Shown in pieces: positions 7,958 to 17,085 of a DNA stretch of 32,500 bases. Under the pieces are notes generated by a model, which did not search any database, was not told the origin of the DNA, and saw only the letters and a program-made list of their open reading frames with translations. This stretch comes from Prorocentrum cordatum. Its lineage: Eukaryota; Sar; Dinophyceae; Prorocentrales; Prorocentraceae. The stretch covers positions 156,794 through 189,293 of the forward strand of contig CAUYUJ010018874.1 of NCBI GenBank assembly GCA_963575745.1. Direction: 5' to 3'. Made by a program: the position numbers and the translations under genes. The stretch's first letter is position 1, and every line of letters begins with the position of its first letter.

Positions 7958-8550
7958 GTGGTAGATTGGAGCGAGGCTCGCTGCCCCGGCCTTCGGGCCT
8001 TGCATATTCCACGACGACGTCTGCGACTCGTCTGCCCACGGAATCGACGGCCAGCGCCGTCCAGCTCTGCCGCCGCGCAGCGTTCATCTTCACATTCGTG
8101 ATCAGCGCCGTCAGCGACAGCGCAGAGCCCAACGCCTATATCCCCTGCCAGCTCTCTGCCTCGGCAAGCGCCGACATCCCGAACACTTTCTCCCACGCCA
8201 GCGTCTGCGACGCCAGCGCCTACCCCTACGAGTTCAGCGACAGCGTCAGCGACGCCAGCACCTGCCTCTACAAGTTCAACACCATCTGCGACAGCACCAG
8301 TGACGTCAGCGACTTCACCGGAAGCCTACCCTCAAAATCGGCAAGCGCCGAGATCCCCTACAGCCTATCTCCCACATCGGCAAGCGCCGACATCTTCAGC
8401 ATCAGCGCCGTCAGCGACAGCGACAAGCCCAACGCCTACATCCCCTACCAGCTCATCGACACGGCAGGCGCCGACATCGATTACGGCATCGAGGTTGATT
8501 TCAATTTCATTTCGTATTTTGGTACTCTTTACAGTTCATTCGTAGACAAA
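7958..8550 (+). other. Open leader without ATG, Ser/Ala-rich if translated
   Basis: The gag frame is open from 7891, inside the LTR, through to the first ATG at 8551, with no stop and no in-frame ATG. The leader contains a near-exact repeat of about 80 bp at 8101 and 8401, exactly 300 bp apart. If read, it would encode Ser/Ala/Asp-rich repeats (ISAVSDS..PNAYIP.QL and SASADIP). It could be an untranslated leader that happens to be open, or an N-terminal extension begun from a non-AUG codon or joined by splicing. Confidence 0.6.
7959..7976 (+). promoter_or_regulatory. Candidate tRNA primer-binding site
   Basis: One base after the 5' LTR the sequence TGGTAGATTGGAGCGAGG begins with TGGT, complementary to a tRNA CCA end. 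It resembles initiator-Met-type primer sites in part. The match beyond TGGTAG cannot be verified without the host tRNA set. Confidence 0.5.
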
Positions 8551-11500
8551 ATGACGGAGTTCAATCATAACCAGTCAGTGATACCAAGCTGGAATGGAGA
8601 TCCAGCGAAGTGGCGAGATTACAAGCAAGAAGTTAAATTGTGGAAGCTCAGCGAGAACCTGGAAGTGGTACAAAGCTTGGCATCGAAGTTAGTCTTGAGG
8701 CTGACGGGTACCGCCAGATCGGCTGCACTCAACATGACGGAGCAGGAACTCCACCCGCCGCCGGACGCCGACATTGAGGAGGCAAACGAGAAGAAGCGCG
8801 ATCGGAACCAGAAGGGCATCGAGCATGTGCTGAAGCATCTCGAGACAAATCTAGGCCAGCAGAAGCCGGTACAGAAGGGAGAGACGCTAGAGAAGTTTTT
8901 CGAGTCGACTCAGCATCATCGCCGCCGTGGAGAACGCATGACGGACTGGCTCGTGCGATTCGAAGCGGGATTACAACAACTACGCGAGAACGAGGTTGAC
9001 CTCACGACGCTTGACGACGTGGCCGGCTGGTTCCTGCTGCGCAAGGCAGGGCTCACGGCCGAGCGCCGTGAGCGCGTCGTAGGCAACTTGCCGGACGAGC
9101 ATTACTCATTTCAGCGCATCAGGGGCCTGCTGGTGCGCATGTTTCCTGATATCCATGCGTCGGAACGGCATGCCAGCTTGCCGTCACGACCGTGGCCGCA
9201 GCGATCAAACAGTAGTTGGCAGCGCTCATCGCCAAGCCGAGCGCGTTCAGCCAACGTCGTCGACGAGCCAGAGGACGAGCACGAGGACTCGGAGGACGGC
9301 GACGACAACGACACGGAGGCAGACGTCCAGGACATCGCGCGTCAGGAGCTCAAGGCTTTCAGCGCCGAGCTGGAGCAGTCCAACTACGACCTCGGCGAGG
9401 TGTTCGACAGGGGCGACTCTGCCAAGGTGGAGGCCGCCGCGGCGGAGCTCGCCGCGATTCCCGAAGCCATGGCGACCATGCGGTCGGCCCGGGAGGCCAT
9501 CAAGGGCCGCGGGGAGGCTTCGCCCAAGCGCCGACCCGCGGGCAAGCTACAGGGCCGCGTGGACCAGCGCAGGAAGAGCTCCAAGTGCTGGGACTGCGGC
9601 GAGGCGGGGCACTGGACCGGTGACAAGGAGTGCCCGACGCCGGGCGCTCGGAAGTTCGCCCCGAATGCCAAGCAGAAGGGCGGAGGACGAGGCGGCGGAG
9701 GTCGCTCGCACCGCCAGGCCAACATCACCGAGCAGGTCCACGATCAGAACCACGTGGAGTTCGGCGACGAGGAGGTGATTCTTCATCCAGAAGGTCCGGT
9801 CACTCCGCCACCCGAGACCCTGGTCTCCGAGCGCGCGGTGCCGGACTTGCCCACCGTAAACGCCACCAACGCCGGCGAGAAGCCCAACGACGACGGCGTC
9901 GGCGTGATCGACACTGCCTGCCTGTTCTGCGTTGGCGGGCTCAGCTGGCACAAGCAGTGCAAGGAGAAGCTCGCCAAGATGGGTCAGGCCGACCAGATCC
10001 TGGAGGGGCCCGAGAACGAAGTCTACAGGTTCGGGAACGGCGGCGCGCTCCCGAGCAAGCTGCGCGTCACAGCCCCACTCGTGCTGTGCGGACGCGCTGG
10101 CCGCATAGTTTTCAGCGTCGTGGATAGCCCCACGCTCGGCCTGCTTATCGGCCGGGACTTCATCCAGCCGAGCAAGATCGACATCTCGCTCTGGAGGGAG
10201 CAGATCCGCATCGGGAACCATTCCCAGCAGCTCATCACGAGCAGCGCGGGACATCCCGCGATCGACCTCCACCCGGAGGACTGGCTCGCCATCAAGGGCG
10301 CGGGCCATGAGTTCGGACCGAAGGCTGTCGGTACAAAGGCCATCGCCAAGAAGCCAGCCCCGAAGCCCACGGTCAACCTCACTACGAAGGCGAGCAACCT
10401 GCTCGAGAACATCACGAGGCTGATCCCCAAGAAGGAGCTCAACGTACCGAGGCGACTTCAACAGCGACGCGGTGGCAGCTCGAGGCTCTTGGCCGCCGTG
10501 AGCTCTGCGTTGGTCTGCTGTTCGACGGCGGTCGCGCCGCCGACGTTTGCTCCAACAGCGATTTCGACTACTACCTGCATCGCCGAGTCCCTCGACGACT
10601 GCGTGGCCTGCGGCACCAAGTCCTACACAGACTGCTGCCACCTCGGGTTCTGCTCCGAGTGTGTTTTCGGCAACTCGGTCGCGCTGGACATCAAGAACGA
10701 CATCGAGCCGAAGGAGGTCAACATCGTGGAGGAAGAGCAGATGAAGGTACGTCAGCTCAAGAAGGGGGCGAAGCTGCAGCTGACCGCCGGCAAGCGGTCG
10801 GCCATCGTCGCCAACAAGAGCGGCGTCAAGCCGCACACGGTCAGCCAGGCGCTCAAGGCAGACCTGGCCAAGTCAACTACGAGCTCGAGCGAAATCTCGA
10901 GCCACACCACTATCCTATACGAGTGGTGCTGCAACCCCGACAGCAAGCTCAGTGCGAAGTGGGCCGAGAGTGGAGGAGCTGCTGCACGTTGCGGTCTTCC
11001 TGGATACGACCTTTCTCGGAAGCCCATCGTCGAGAAGCTCGAGGGCAAGATCCGGAAGAACCTGCGGAAGGGCCAGAGCGTGCGGGTCCACGCCGCATGT
11101 CCATGCACGCCCTGGACCGCGTTGCAGCGCATCGTCCTGAAGATCGACCCCGGCAAGGCCGAGAAGCTGGAGAAGGATCGGAAGCATTCCGCAAGGATGA
11201 TCGACCTTTTCTTGAAGTCAATGAGCCGCCTGCGGAAGGAGTTCGGCAGCCAGCTCGCGGTCTCCTTCGAGTGGCCGCGCTACTGCGACGGCTGTGACCA
11301 GAAGAAGAACTACACCGCGAAGAAGCTGAGGGACCAGCTCCCGCGCATCATCGATTTCGATGGCTGCGCCTACGGCCTGCAGACAAAGAAGGGGGACGCG
11401 ATCAAGAAGCCGTGGAGGATCATCACCGACCACTACGGGATCGACAACTCGCTGCACAAGCTTTGCGACGGCCTACACAAGCACGTCGAGGCCCGCGGCA

Positions 11501-14500
11501 AGCTTGCCAAGGACAGCGAGAACTACACCGACAAGCTCGTCGCCGCGCTGGTCAAGCAGCTTCGCAAGACGAACAAGACCGAGCACCGCGAGGCAAACCC
11601 CGCGGAACCAGCGAGACGGAGAGCCGCGAGAAGGACAGTGCCTGCCCCGGCAGCCCCTGCCGAGCCAGCCTTAACGGCAGCGGAGGAGCGGACGCTCAAG
11701 TCCGCCATATTGCAGCTCCACGTCAACACGGGGCACCCTGCCAACGACGCGCTGGCCCGGGCTATCCGAGTGACGGGTGGATCCCAAAGAGCGGTCGAGA
11801 TGGCTCTCAACCTGTACTGCGAAGTCTGCGCCGCCCATCAGCGACCCCTACCACACCTACCTGGGAGAATCAAGCTAGATAGGGATTTCAACGACTCCAT
11901 CGGAGTGGACTTGTTCATTATTGCCGACTACGCCGGCAACCAGTTGATTTTCCTCAATGTGGTCGACCTCGCTTCTGGATTTACCTTATGTGGTACAGTT
12001 TCTTCGAGACACCCTTCGGTTGTATTCGCGAGGCTTTTGCAGGTTTGGATTACACCGTTTGGGGCACCACAACGGGTACTTTTCGATGGAGGAGGCGAGT
12101 TTGAGAAGGAGTTCTCGAATGATCTCGAGGACATGGGCTGCCGCCTTATGACTACTGCCGCGGCTACGCCGCAACAGAACGCCACCGTGGAAAGGCGCGG
12201 CGGCATGTGGAAGGTCCACGCCAGGAAGCTGATCGACCAGTTCAGCATCAGGTTCGACCAGCCCGCGAACGCCCATAAGATCCAGTGGCTGCTCGCCGCT
12301 GTCTGCTGGGCTATGAACAGCTCAGTCAATGCCAGTGGGTATTCACCGGCACAGTGGGTACTCGGACGTGGCCTTCAACTACCCTACTGCCTGCTGGACA
12401 ACGCTGGGAGGCTCTCGCTACACGAGAGGGTGGTATCCGACAAGCCCTTCTCCGAGAGGATTGCCATCATGAAGGCAGCCCAGACGTCTATCCAGCATCT
12501 GCGTTTCAACCAGTCCCTATCCCAGGCTTTACTCGCACGATCGCGTGCGGATGGGGCTCGGCACGCGTCGGATGTCTACCAGACGGGGGACCAGGTATAC
12601 TACTGGAGGGGGAACGGCAAGCCCAAGCGCGAGTGGGCTTTGCAGTGGCACGGACCCGGCATCATCATCGGCTTCGAGGGCACATCGAACGCATGGGTCA
12701 GCCACCGTTCCACCACCGTCAAGGTCAACCGAGGACATTTACGACACGCTACTGCCTCAGAGCTCGTGCCCTGGGGACAGGTGCTCAACGCCATGAACGG
12801 CAACCAGCCACCACCGCCGCCAGGACAACCTCCAGCTGACCAACCCCCACCTCCTGACGGACCACGGCCACCAGGACCAGGAGGAGGGGACGAAGGACCA
12901 CCACATGAAGGAAGAGACGGCAGTGGAGGCGGCTTACCACCATCAGACCAAGGAGGAGATGGAGATACGTTCATCGACCTCACGGGCGAAACGCCGAAGA
13001 AACGCCCGCGAATACAAAACGTTCCGCCAGCACTACCACCTCCGCCAACAGCTATCATGCAACACAACTTCGGGAACATCGAAGATACCCCACACAATCG
13101 CCGCGCTCATGCTACCTTTGAGTGGATTCGCCGACGGCAAGGAGATGAAGAATATACGACAAGTGGGGGCGCCTCAGGCAGCGGTTCAGCACCAGCACCT
13201 TCGGGAGGAGACCTTCCCGCGCTGCCCGCGCCTGTTTCTGACTCAGCTGCTGCCGCTGACCCCGCTCTGGCTCACATGCCAGCCCAAGAAGATCCAGCTC
13301 GCGCTGCAGATCCAGCTCCAGACCTCGCCGTGCAACCAGAAGTACACGACGAACAGCCTGAAGAACGCGATGGAGTACGACTACCATCGCCAGGAGCTCG
13401 ACGCACAGAAGCTGATGGACATTCATCGGATGCCGACAGCTCCGGATCCGAAGGACTACGCAACTGGAGCAAGGCTGCGGAGGAGGAAGTTCGCAGAGAA
13501 GCCCTTGCCCGCAGACCACAATATCCTGAAGGACAACGCGGCAACAAGGCTCAGCGCCAAGCTCAACAAGAGGACGCACCTCGCGCACTTCAACGTGACA
13601 GGCTCGACCAGACAGACGACCGCAGCAAAGCCACCAAGCGCAAGGAGTTCTTGGAGAGTCTCAAGGACGACCTACCCAAGTGCTTCAAGAGGCCAAAAGA
13701 CACACTCAGGACCGACCTCTACTTGGACAACTACTTCGAGGTCAGCGACGACGAGTTGCACTCGACCATTCGGCTCCGAGAGGTTATGCTCACCGGGACG
13801 GACGCTGCTAAGGAGATCAAGTACGACAAGTTCTCCGCCAAGGACAAGACGCTCATGGACACGGCCATGAAGGTCGAGTGGTCCAAGTGGACCGAGTTCG
13901 GGGCCTACAAGAAGCTGCCGCCCAAGGAACTGAAGGAGATCCTCAGGCGACACCCTGGAATACGACCAGTCGGTACCCGCTGGGTGCTCACGCAAAAGGC
14001 CGCCAACCTCATGAAGGCCCGCCTCGTCGCCCAGGGCTGTCAAGAGGACAAGTCCCAGATCCGCACGGACGCGCCGACTGGGCCAAGGGACGCGCTTTAC
14101 CTCACGCTTGCTGCCGCCGCCCAGCTTGGCTGGGACCTCACGTCGTACGACGCGATGACGGCCTACCTGCAGCCGGGCAACATCGAGAGGCTGCTACTGC
14201 TACGCATACCAGCCCAGAACCCGCCGCCAGGCACACTGCCCGGCGAGATCGCGATGGCGACCGGCGCCATCTACGGTACCCGAGATGCAGGACGCCAGTG
14301 GTACTTCTACGCCCAGAAGGTGTTCCAGGAGCACGGTCTCATCGAGAGCAAGCTCGAGAAGGGCCTTTACTACTTCTACCACGACAAAGGGCTCGCCGCC
14401 ATGATCCACTCCCACGTGGACGACTTTCTCATCGCCCAGCGCGGCAACTCCAGCGAGTGGAAGCGAGTCATTAGCTCCTTGCAGAAGAAGCTGCACCTCA

Positions 14501-16230
14501 AGAAGGTAGAGGGTATCATCAAGTACTGCGGCCGGACCATCAACAAGACCAACGAGGAGTTCCGCATTACCCAGGCGACGGTCGCCGCCCAGGTGGATCT
14601 TATCGAGCTCAACGCCCAACGCGGACGATCACCAGAAGATCGGCTTACCACCTCGGGGGTCTCGGGATATCGCCACACGCTCGGTCAACTGCTTTGGCTC
14701 GCAGTACAGACGCGAGTGGACATCGCCTGCCCGGTGAGCCTTGCAGCTCGCCGCACCAACACCGCCACCGTGGCCGACGCCAAGACGCTGAACAAGACCG
14801 TCGCTTACGTGCACGGGTCCGCCGACTTCGCCATCGTCATCAAGCGCAACATCATCGACCTGCGCACCTGCACCATTATCTGCTTCAGCGACGCGGCCTT
14901 CGCCAACGTGGACGGGGTGAAGAGCCAGTGGGGCATGGCGATTGGGCTAACTCACAAGCCACGGGACGTCGTGGCTGGACGATATGACTTGCGCCTGCCC
15001 GTGGCCTGGCATTCGGGCACGGTCAAGCGATCCGTGAAGTCGACGCTGGCCGCCGAGGGCTACGCCACCCTGGAGGGCGCCGAGTCGAGTACTTGGTTCG
15101 GCCAGCTACTCACGGAGGCCTACAACCCGAAGAAGACGCTAAAGCAGATCGACGACCTCAGCACCAAACGATCCGGGGAGATCTACAGCGACAGCAACGG
15201 CCTGGTTACGCACATCAAGTCTGACGTGGGCCAATCCACCGACAAGCGGTTCCGCATCGTCGCATCGATGATAAAGGAGACGGTGCGCCCCAACAGCCAG
15301 CTGAAGCTCTCGTGGATACCTACGTGGAGTATGGTCGCCGACGCGCTCACCAAGATCATGGAGACCGGAGTGCTCCTCGCTTTCTTCGGGGCCAAGAAGC
15401 ACAACTTTGGCACTAGGCAACCGCGCGCCGCCATGCTTGCCTCAGTGCTGATGACATGTCTCGGACGCGTGAAGGCACAGCCTACCTCGCAGGAGATATC
15501 ATATTGGGTCTGCTACATGACATTCATCGCGATGCTCAGTGGAATCATGATCGGGTTTACATTGTTCGCAGCGCTGTGGTTTGTGGTGCGAAGAGAGATA
15601 TTTGGGTCAGGCGACCCCAATCCCATTCAGATCGGGACCATCAACAACACCAGCAACGAGTCCAAGGCTGACGACACCGGGCACGCAGACAGCCCCTTGC
15701 CCGGAGTGTATCCAGGATGGGATGGACGATACCTTGGACGCCGCAACAACGCACCGCCTACCATTCCCGAAGACGCCGACGGAGATGTCCACATGGAGCC
15801 GCCGACGATTTCCGCTGCAGCCCAGAGTTCATCATCAGCAAGCGGATCGGCAGCGCCAGCCGCGCCGCCATCATCACCGGACAGCTTCGTGCAGGGAGCG
15901 AGTTCTGCGCCATCATCGCCGATGACGGTTCACAGTTCTTCGTCGGCCAGCGTGGTTTCGTGGAACGGATCAACGCCAACGGTCTCGCCATTGGAGATGA
16001 ACGCTTGTGTGATCGCCGAGCACATCATACGCGTGGGACACAACCCACACAGCGTCTACGTGACCTGCAGGACGTGCCGGAAGCACGCGTCATGGCTTCG
16101 CCGGAATCACATGACCCACGAGCCCGGCTTTTCGAAGATGCACACCAGCCTGCGTTGGGACTTGCAAAACAGATGGAGGCAGCTTCAAGGGGTGCCCGGC
16201 AACGCGAAGGTGCAGAAGAATACTTCGTGA
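8551..16230 (+). CDS. Ty1/copia gag-pol polyprotein, 2559 aa
   Basis: I start at the first in-frame ATG (8551, MTEFNHNQ); the frame remains open upstream. Domains, numbered from this Met: gag, with zinc knuckle C346-C361 (CWDCGEAGHW..., spacing CX2CX4HX6C). Aspartic protease: DTA at 454-456 and LLIGRDF at 531-537. Extra domain about 788-1009: YEWCC, PCTPW (C852), FEWPR (906-910), DGCAYGL (937-943). Integrase: zinc site H1057, H1062, C1090, C1093 and triad D1120, D1179, E1214. Pro/acidic linker. Reverse transcriptase: SYDAMTAYL (D1867) and VDDF (D1957, D1958). RNase H: D2114, E2169, D2214, D2264. Tail: hydrophobic segment about 2316-2347, then Ser/Ala-rich sequence and C2506-X2-C2509-X10-H2520-X2-H2523. 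Every catalytic residue expected for copia enzymes is present, so the element could be active. All steps from reverse transcription to integration are predicted. Confidence 0.93.
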   Translation: MTEFNHNQSVIPSWNGDPAKWRDYKQEVKLWKLSENLEVVQSLASKLVLRLTGTARSAALNMTEQELHPPPDADIEEANEKKRDRNQKGIEHVLKHLETNLGQQKPVQKGETLEKFFESTQHHRRRGERMTDWLVRFEAGLQQLRENEVDLTTLDDVAGWFLLRKAGLTAERRERVVGNLPDEHYSFQRIRGLLVRMFPDIHASERHASLPSRPWPQRSNSSWQRSSPSRARSANVVDEPEDEHEDSEDGDDNDTEADVQDIARQELKAFSAELEQSNYDLGEVFDRGDSAKVEAAAAELAAIPEAMATMRSAREAIKGRGEASPKRRPAGKLQGRVDQRRKSSKCWDCGEAGHWTGDKECPTPGARKFAPNAKQKGGGRGGGGRSHRQANITEQVHDQNHVEFGDEEVILHPEGPVTPPPETLVSERAVPDLPTVNATNAGEKPNDDGVGVIDTACLFCVGGLSWHKQCKEKLAKMGQADQILEGPENEVYRFGNGGALPSKLRVTAPLVLCGRAGRIVFSVVDSPTLGLLIGRDFIQPSKIDISLWREQIRIGNHSQQLITSSAGHPAIDLHPEDWLAIKGAGHEFGPKAVGTKAIAKKPAPKPTVNLTTKASNLLENITRLIPKKELNVPRRLQQRRGGSSRLLAAVSSALVCCSTAVAPPTFAPTAISTTTCIAESLDDCVACGTKSYTDCCHLGFCSECVFGNSVALDIKNDIEPKEVNIVEEEQMKVRQLKKGAKLQLTAGKRSAIVANKSGVKPHTVSQALKADLAKSTTSSSEISSHTTILYEWCCNPDSKLSAKWAESGGAAARCGLPGYDLSRKPIVEKLEGKIRKNLRKGQSVRVHAACPCTPWTALQRIVLKIDPGKAEKLEKDRKHSARMIDLFLKSMSRLRKEFGSQLAVSFEWPRYCDGCDQKKNYTAKKLRDQLPRIIDFDGCAYGLQTKKGDAIKKPWRIITDHYGIDNSLHKLCDGLHKHVEARGKLAKDSENYTDKLVAALVKQLRKTNKTEHREANPAEPARRRAARRTVPAPAAPAEPALTAAEERTLKSAILQLHVNTGHPANDALARAIRVTGGSQRAVEMALNLYCEVCAAHQRPLPHLPGRIKLDRDFNDSIGVDLFIIADYAGNQLIFLNVVDLASGFTLCGTVSSRHPSVVFARLLQVWITPFGAPQRVLFDGGGEFEKEFSNDLEDMGCRLMTTAAATPQQNATVERRGGMWKVHARKLIDQFSIRFDQPANAHKIQWLLAAVCWAMNSSVNASGYSPAQWVLGRGLQLPYCLLDNAGRLSLHERVVSDKPFSERIAIMKAAQTSIQHLRFNQSLSQALLARSRADGARHASDVYQTGDQVYYWRGNGKPKREWALQWHGPGIIIGFEGTSNAWVSHRSTTVKVNRGHLRHATASELVPWGQVLNAMNGNQPPPPPGQPPADQPPPPDGPRPPGPGGGDEGPPHEGRDGSGGGLPPSDQGGDGDTFIDLTGETPKKRPRIQNVPPALPPPPTAIMQHNFGNIEDTPHNRRAHATFEWIRRRQGDEEYTTSGGASGSGSAPAPSGGDLPALPAPVSDSAAAADPALAHMPAQEDPARAADPAPDLAVQPEVHDEQPEERDGVRLPSPGARRTEADGHSSDADSSGSEGLRNWSKAAEEEVRREALARRPQYPEGQRGNKAQRQAQQEDAPRALQRDRLDQTDDRSKATKRKEFLESLKDDLPKCFKRPKDTLRTDLYLDNYFEVSDDELHSTIRLREVMLTGTDAAKEIKYDKFSAKDKTLMDTAMKVEWSKWTEFGAYKKLPPKELKEILRRHPGIRPVGTRWVLTQKAANLMKARLVAQGCQEDKSQIRTDAPTGPRDALYLTLAAAAQLGWDLTSYDAMTAYLQPGNIERLLLLRIPAQNPPPGTLPGEIAMATGAIYGTRDAGRQWYFYAQKVFQEHGLIESKLEKGLYYFYHDKGLAAMIHSHVDDFLIAQRGNSSEWKRVISSLQKKLHLKKVEGIIKYCGRTINKTNEEFRITQATVAAQVDLIELNAQRGRSPEDRLTTSGVSGYRHTLGQLLWLAVQTRVDIACPVSLAARRTNTATVADAKTLNKTVAYVHGSADFAIVIKRNIIDLRTCTIICFSDAAFANVDGVKSQWGMAIGLTHKPRDVVAGRYDLRLPVAWHSGTVKRSVKSTLAAEGYATLEGAESSTWFGQLLTEAYNPKKTLKQIDDLSTKRSGEIYSDSNGLVTHIKSDVGQSTDKRFRIVASMIKETVRPNSQLKLSWIPTWSMVADALTKIMETGVLLAFFGAKKHNFGTRQPRAAMLASVLMTCLGRVKAQPTSQEISYWVCYMTFIAMLSGIMIGFTLFAALWFVVRREIFGSGDPNPIQIGTINNTSNESKADDTGHADSPLPGVYPGWDGRYLGRRNNAPPTIPEDADGDVHMEPPTISAAAQSSSSASGSAAPAAPPSSPDSFVQGASSAPSSPMTVHSSSSASVVSWNGSTPTVSPLEMNACVIAEHIIRVGHNPHSVYVTCRTCRKHASWLRRNHMTHEPGFSKMHTSLRWDLQNRWRQLQGVPGNAKVQKNTS
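10909..11575 (+). other. Extra domain in copia polyprotein between protease and integrase
   Basis: About 220 residues not part of canonical Ty1/copia pol. Visible blocks in order are ILYEWCCNPDS, HAACPCTPW, SFEWPRYCDGC, FDGCAYGL and KPWRIITD. A Pro-Cys after a beta-strand-like stretch followed later by an F-E-x-P block recalls motifs IV (PC) and VI (ENV) of C5 DNA methyltransferases. The glycine-rich SAM motif is not obvious. I recall similar blocks in other dinoflagellate copia proteins, but could not search. Function is unknown; methyltransferase-like fold is a hypothesis. Confidence 0.6.
15418..16230 (+). other. C-terminal membrane and Cys/His tail after RNase H
   Basis: After the last RNase H residue, about 270 residues continue without homology that I recognise. 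A hydrophobic run (ISYWVCYMTFIAMLSGIMIG and onward, nt 15496-15594) is long enough for one or two membrane helices and ends in VVRRE. It is followed by a Ser/Ala/Pro-rich spacer and a compact CX2CX10HX2H motif (nt 16066-16119), then a basic C-terminus. It could anchor the polyprotein to membranes or be an env-like relic. Neither is shown. Confidence 0.6.
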
Positions 16231-16742
16231 TGCAAGCCGCCGCTCTGTGCCGCCGCTCTGCTCCGGTTTGCTAGCTTGGTTTCTTTACACCTGGCGCCAC
16301 ATCGTGTGGCAGACTACGTTAGTCCGCATTGTTTTGATTGTGGAGCTGCCGCGCTCGGCACCCACAGCCCGTTCGAAGCTTCATTCAGTGTGCACAGTTT
16401 TTTCCCAATGTGGTGACGACCACACTATTAAGACCTTATCTCTGTGATAAGATAGCGCTTTTGAGTCTTGTCGCATCGCGATCGGACTCGCGCTGCTGCT
16501 CGCCTGAGAATTTACTTGTTTCTTGCCGGTGCGTGTAGCAGCACCCGTTAAATGCCCAGAGGCAGCCGGATAGCATGCCGACAAGGCCGTTTGCCTGTGT
16601 TTGTTCTGGTGGAGATGCTGCGTCTAGCATCCACCGCGGTGTGTGTCAGCGCTTGCTCTCTCAGCGAAGCGCCCTGCTTAATGTAGTGAGCTGCGATCGG
16701 TGATCGTCGCTCGACGGCGCCACGAGCGCCGATCAGGAGGAG
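16231..16742 (+). other. Copia 3' untranslated region
   Basis: 512 bp between the TGA at 16228-16230 and the 3' LTR. No frame of note. It contains short duplications (GCCGCCGCTCTG at its start) and the polypurine tract at its end. Confidence 0.7.
16735..16742 (+). promoter_or_regulatory. Polypurine tract
   Basis: AGGAGGAG lies directly against the 3' LTR (TGTGAT at 16743), the position where plus-strand DNA synthesis is primed in LTR elements. Confidence 0.75.
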
Positions 16743-16935
16743 TGTGATTTCCGCTCACTCCCCGATCCATTCCTGTCCCTGCTCTTGCTGCTCTCACCCT
16801 TTTTCCCGCTGCCTGTTTCGGTTCGAAATTTATACTAGGGCCCTTGGCCTTAGAGCTACGCAGATTGATTCGCCGCGCGATCATTCGACAAAACGATATC
16901 AACGATATCCGACCCTGCGGGTCTTCCATATCACA
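16743..16935 (+). repeat. 3' LTR
   Basis: 193 bp, same ends as the 5' LTR, two differences (A at 16837 and A at 16902, where the 5' copy has G). Confidence 0.95.
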
Positions 16936-16940
16936 CAGGA
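16936..16940 (+). repeat. Target-site duplication, right (CAGGA)
   Basis: Identical to 7760-7764; marks the right junction of the copia element. Confidence 0.9.
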
Positions 16941-16985
16941 CCCGTTTCCCTCGGGACCCGTCTCCCCCATGCTGAATAGGGTGGG
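16936..16985 (+). repeat. Family C repeat, copy 6, right half
   Basis: CAGGACCCGTTTCCCTCGGG..CCCATGCTGAATAGG continues the family C copy interrupted at 7764 and parallels CAGGACCCGCTTCCCTCAGG..CCCATGCTAAGCGATAGG at 7211-7273. Confidence 0.75.
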
Positions 16986-16994
16986 GGATAGGCT

Positions 16995-17085
16995 CAGGGG
17001 GTCGAGGTTCAAGTTTTCGATGGGTGGTTCGATACAGGGTTCGACAGGGGGTTGGAGGTTCGATGGGGTTCGAGGAGGTTCGCGG
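16995..17085 (+). repeat. GTTCGA-rich degenerate tandem repeat
   Basis: Repeated GGTTCGA/GGTTCAA/TTCGATGGG motifs at roughly 10-20 bp spacing. Low-complexity DNA leading into the GGA array. Confidence 0.6.

Larger units (their letters stand above)
7765..16935 (+). mobile_element. Complete Ty1/copia-type LTR retrotransposon, 9171 bp
   Basis: Two 193-bp direct repeats bounded by TGTGAT...ATCACA enclose a primer-binding-site candidate, a long open leader, one gag-pol frame in the order gag, protease, integrase, reverse transcriptase, RNase H, and a purine tract. Integrase before reverse transcriptase is diagnostic of the Ty1/copia superfamily. A perfect CAGGA duplication flanks it. The LTRs differ only at 7859 versus 16837 (G/A) and 7924 versus 16902 (G/A), so insertion is recent and no frame-breaking mutation is visible. 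The element is larger than many copia elements because of an extra domain between protease and integrase, a long linker before reverse transcriptase and a tail after RNase H. Confidence 0.95.

Noticed and set aside
9547-10836. 429-residue minus-strand open frame opposite the copia protease region
   Set aside because: It is antisense to a frame with clear protease and gag motifs. Its openness follows from the strong G/C third-position bias of the sense strand.
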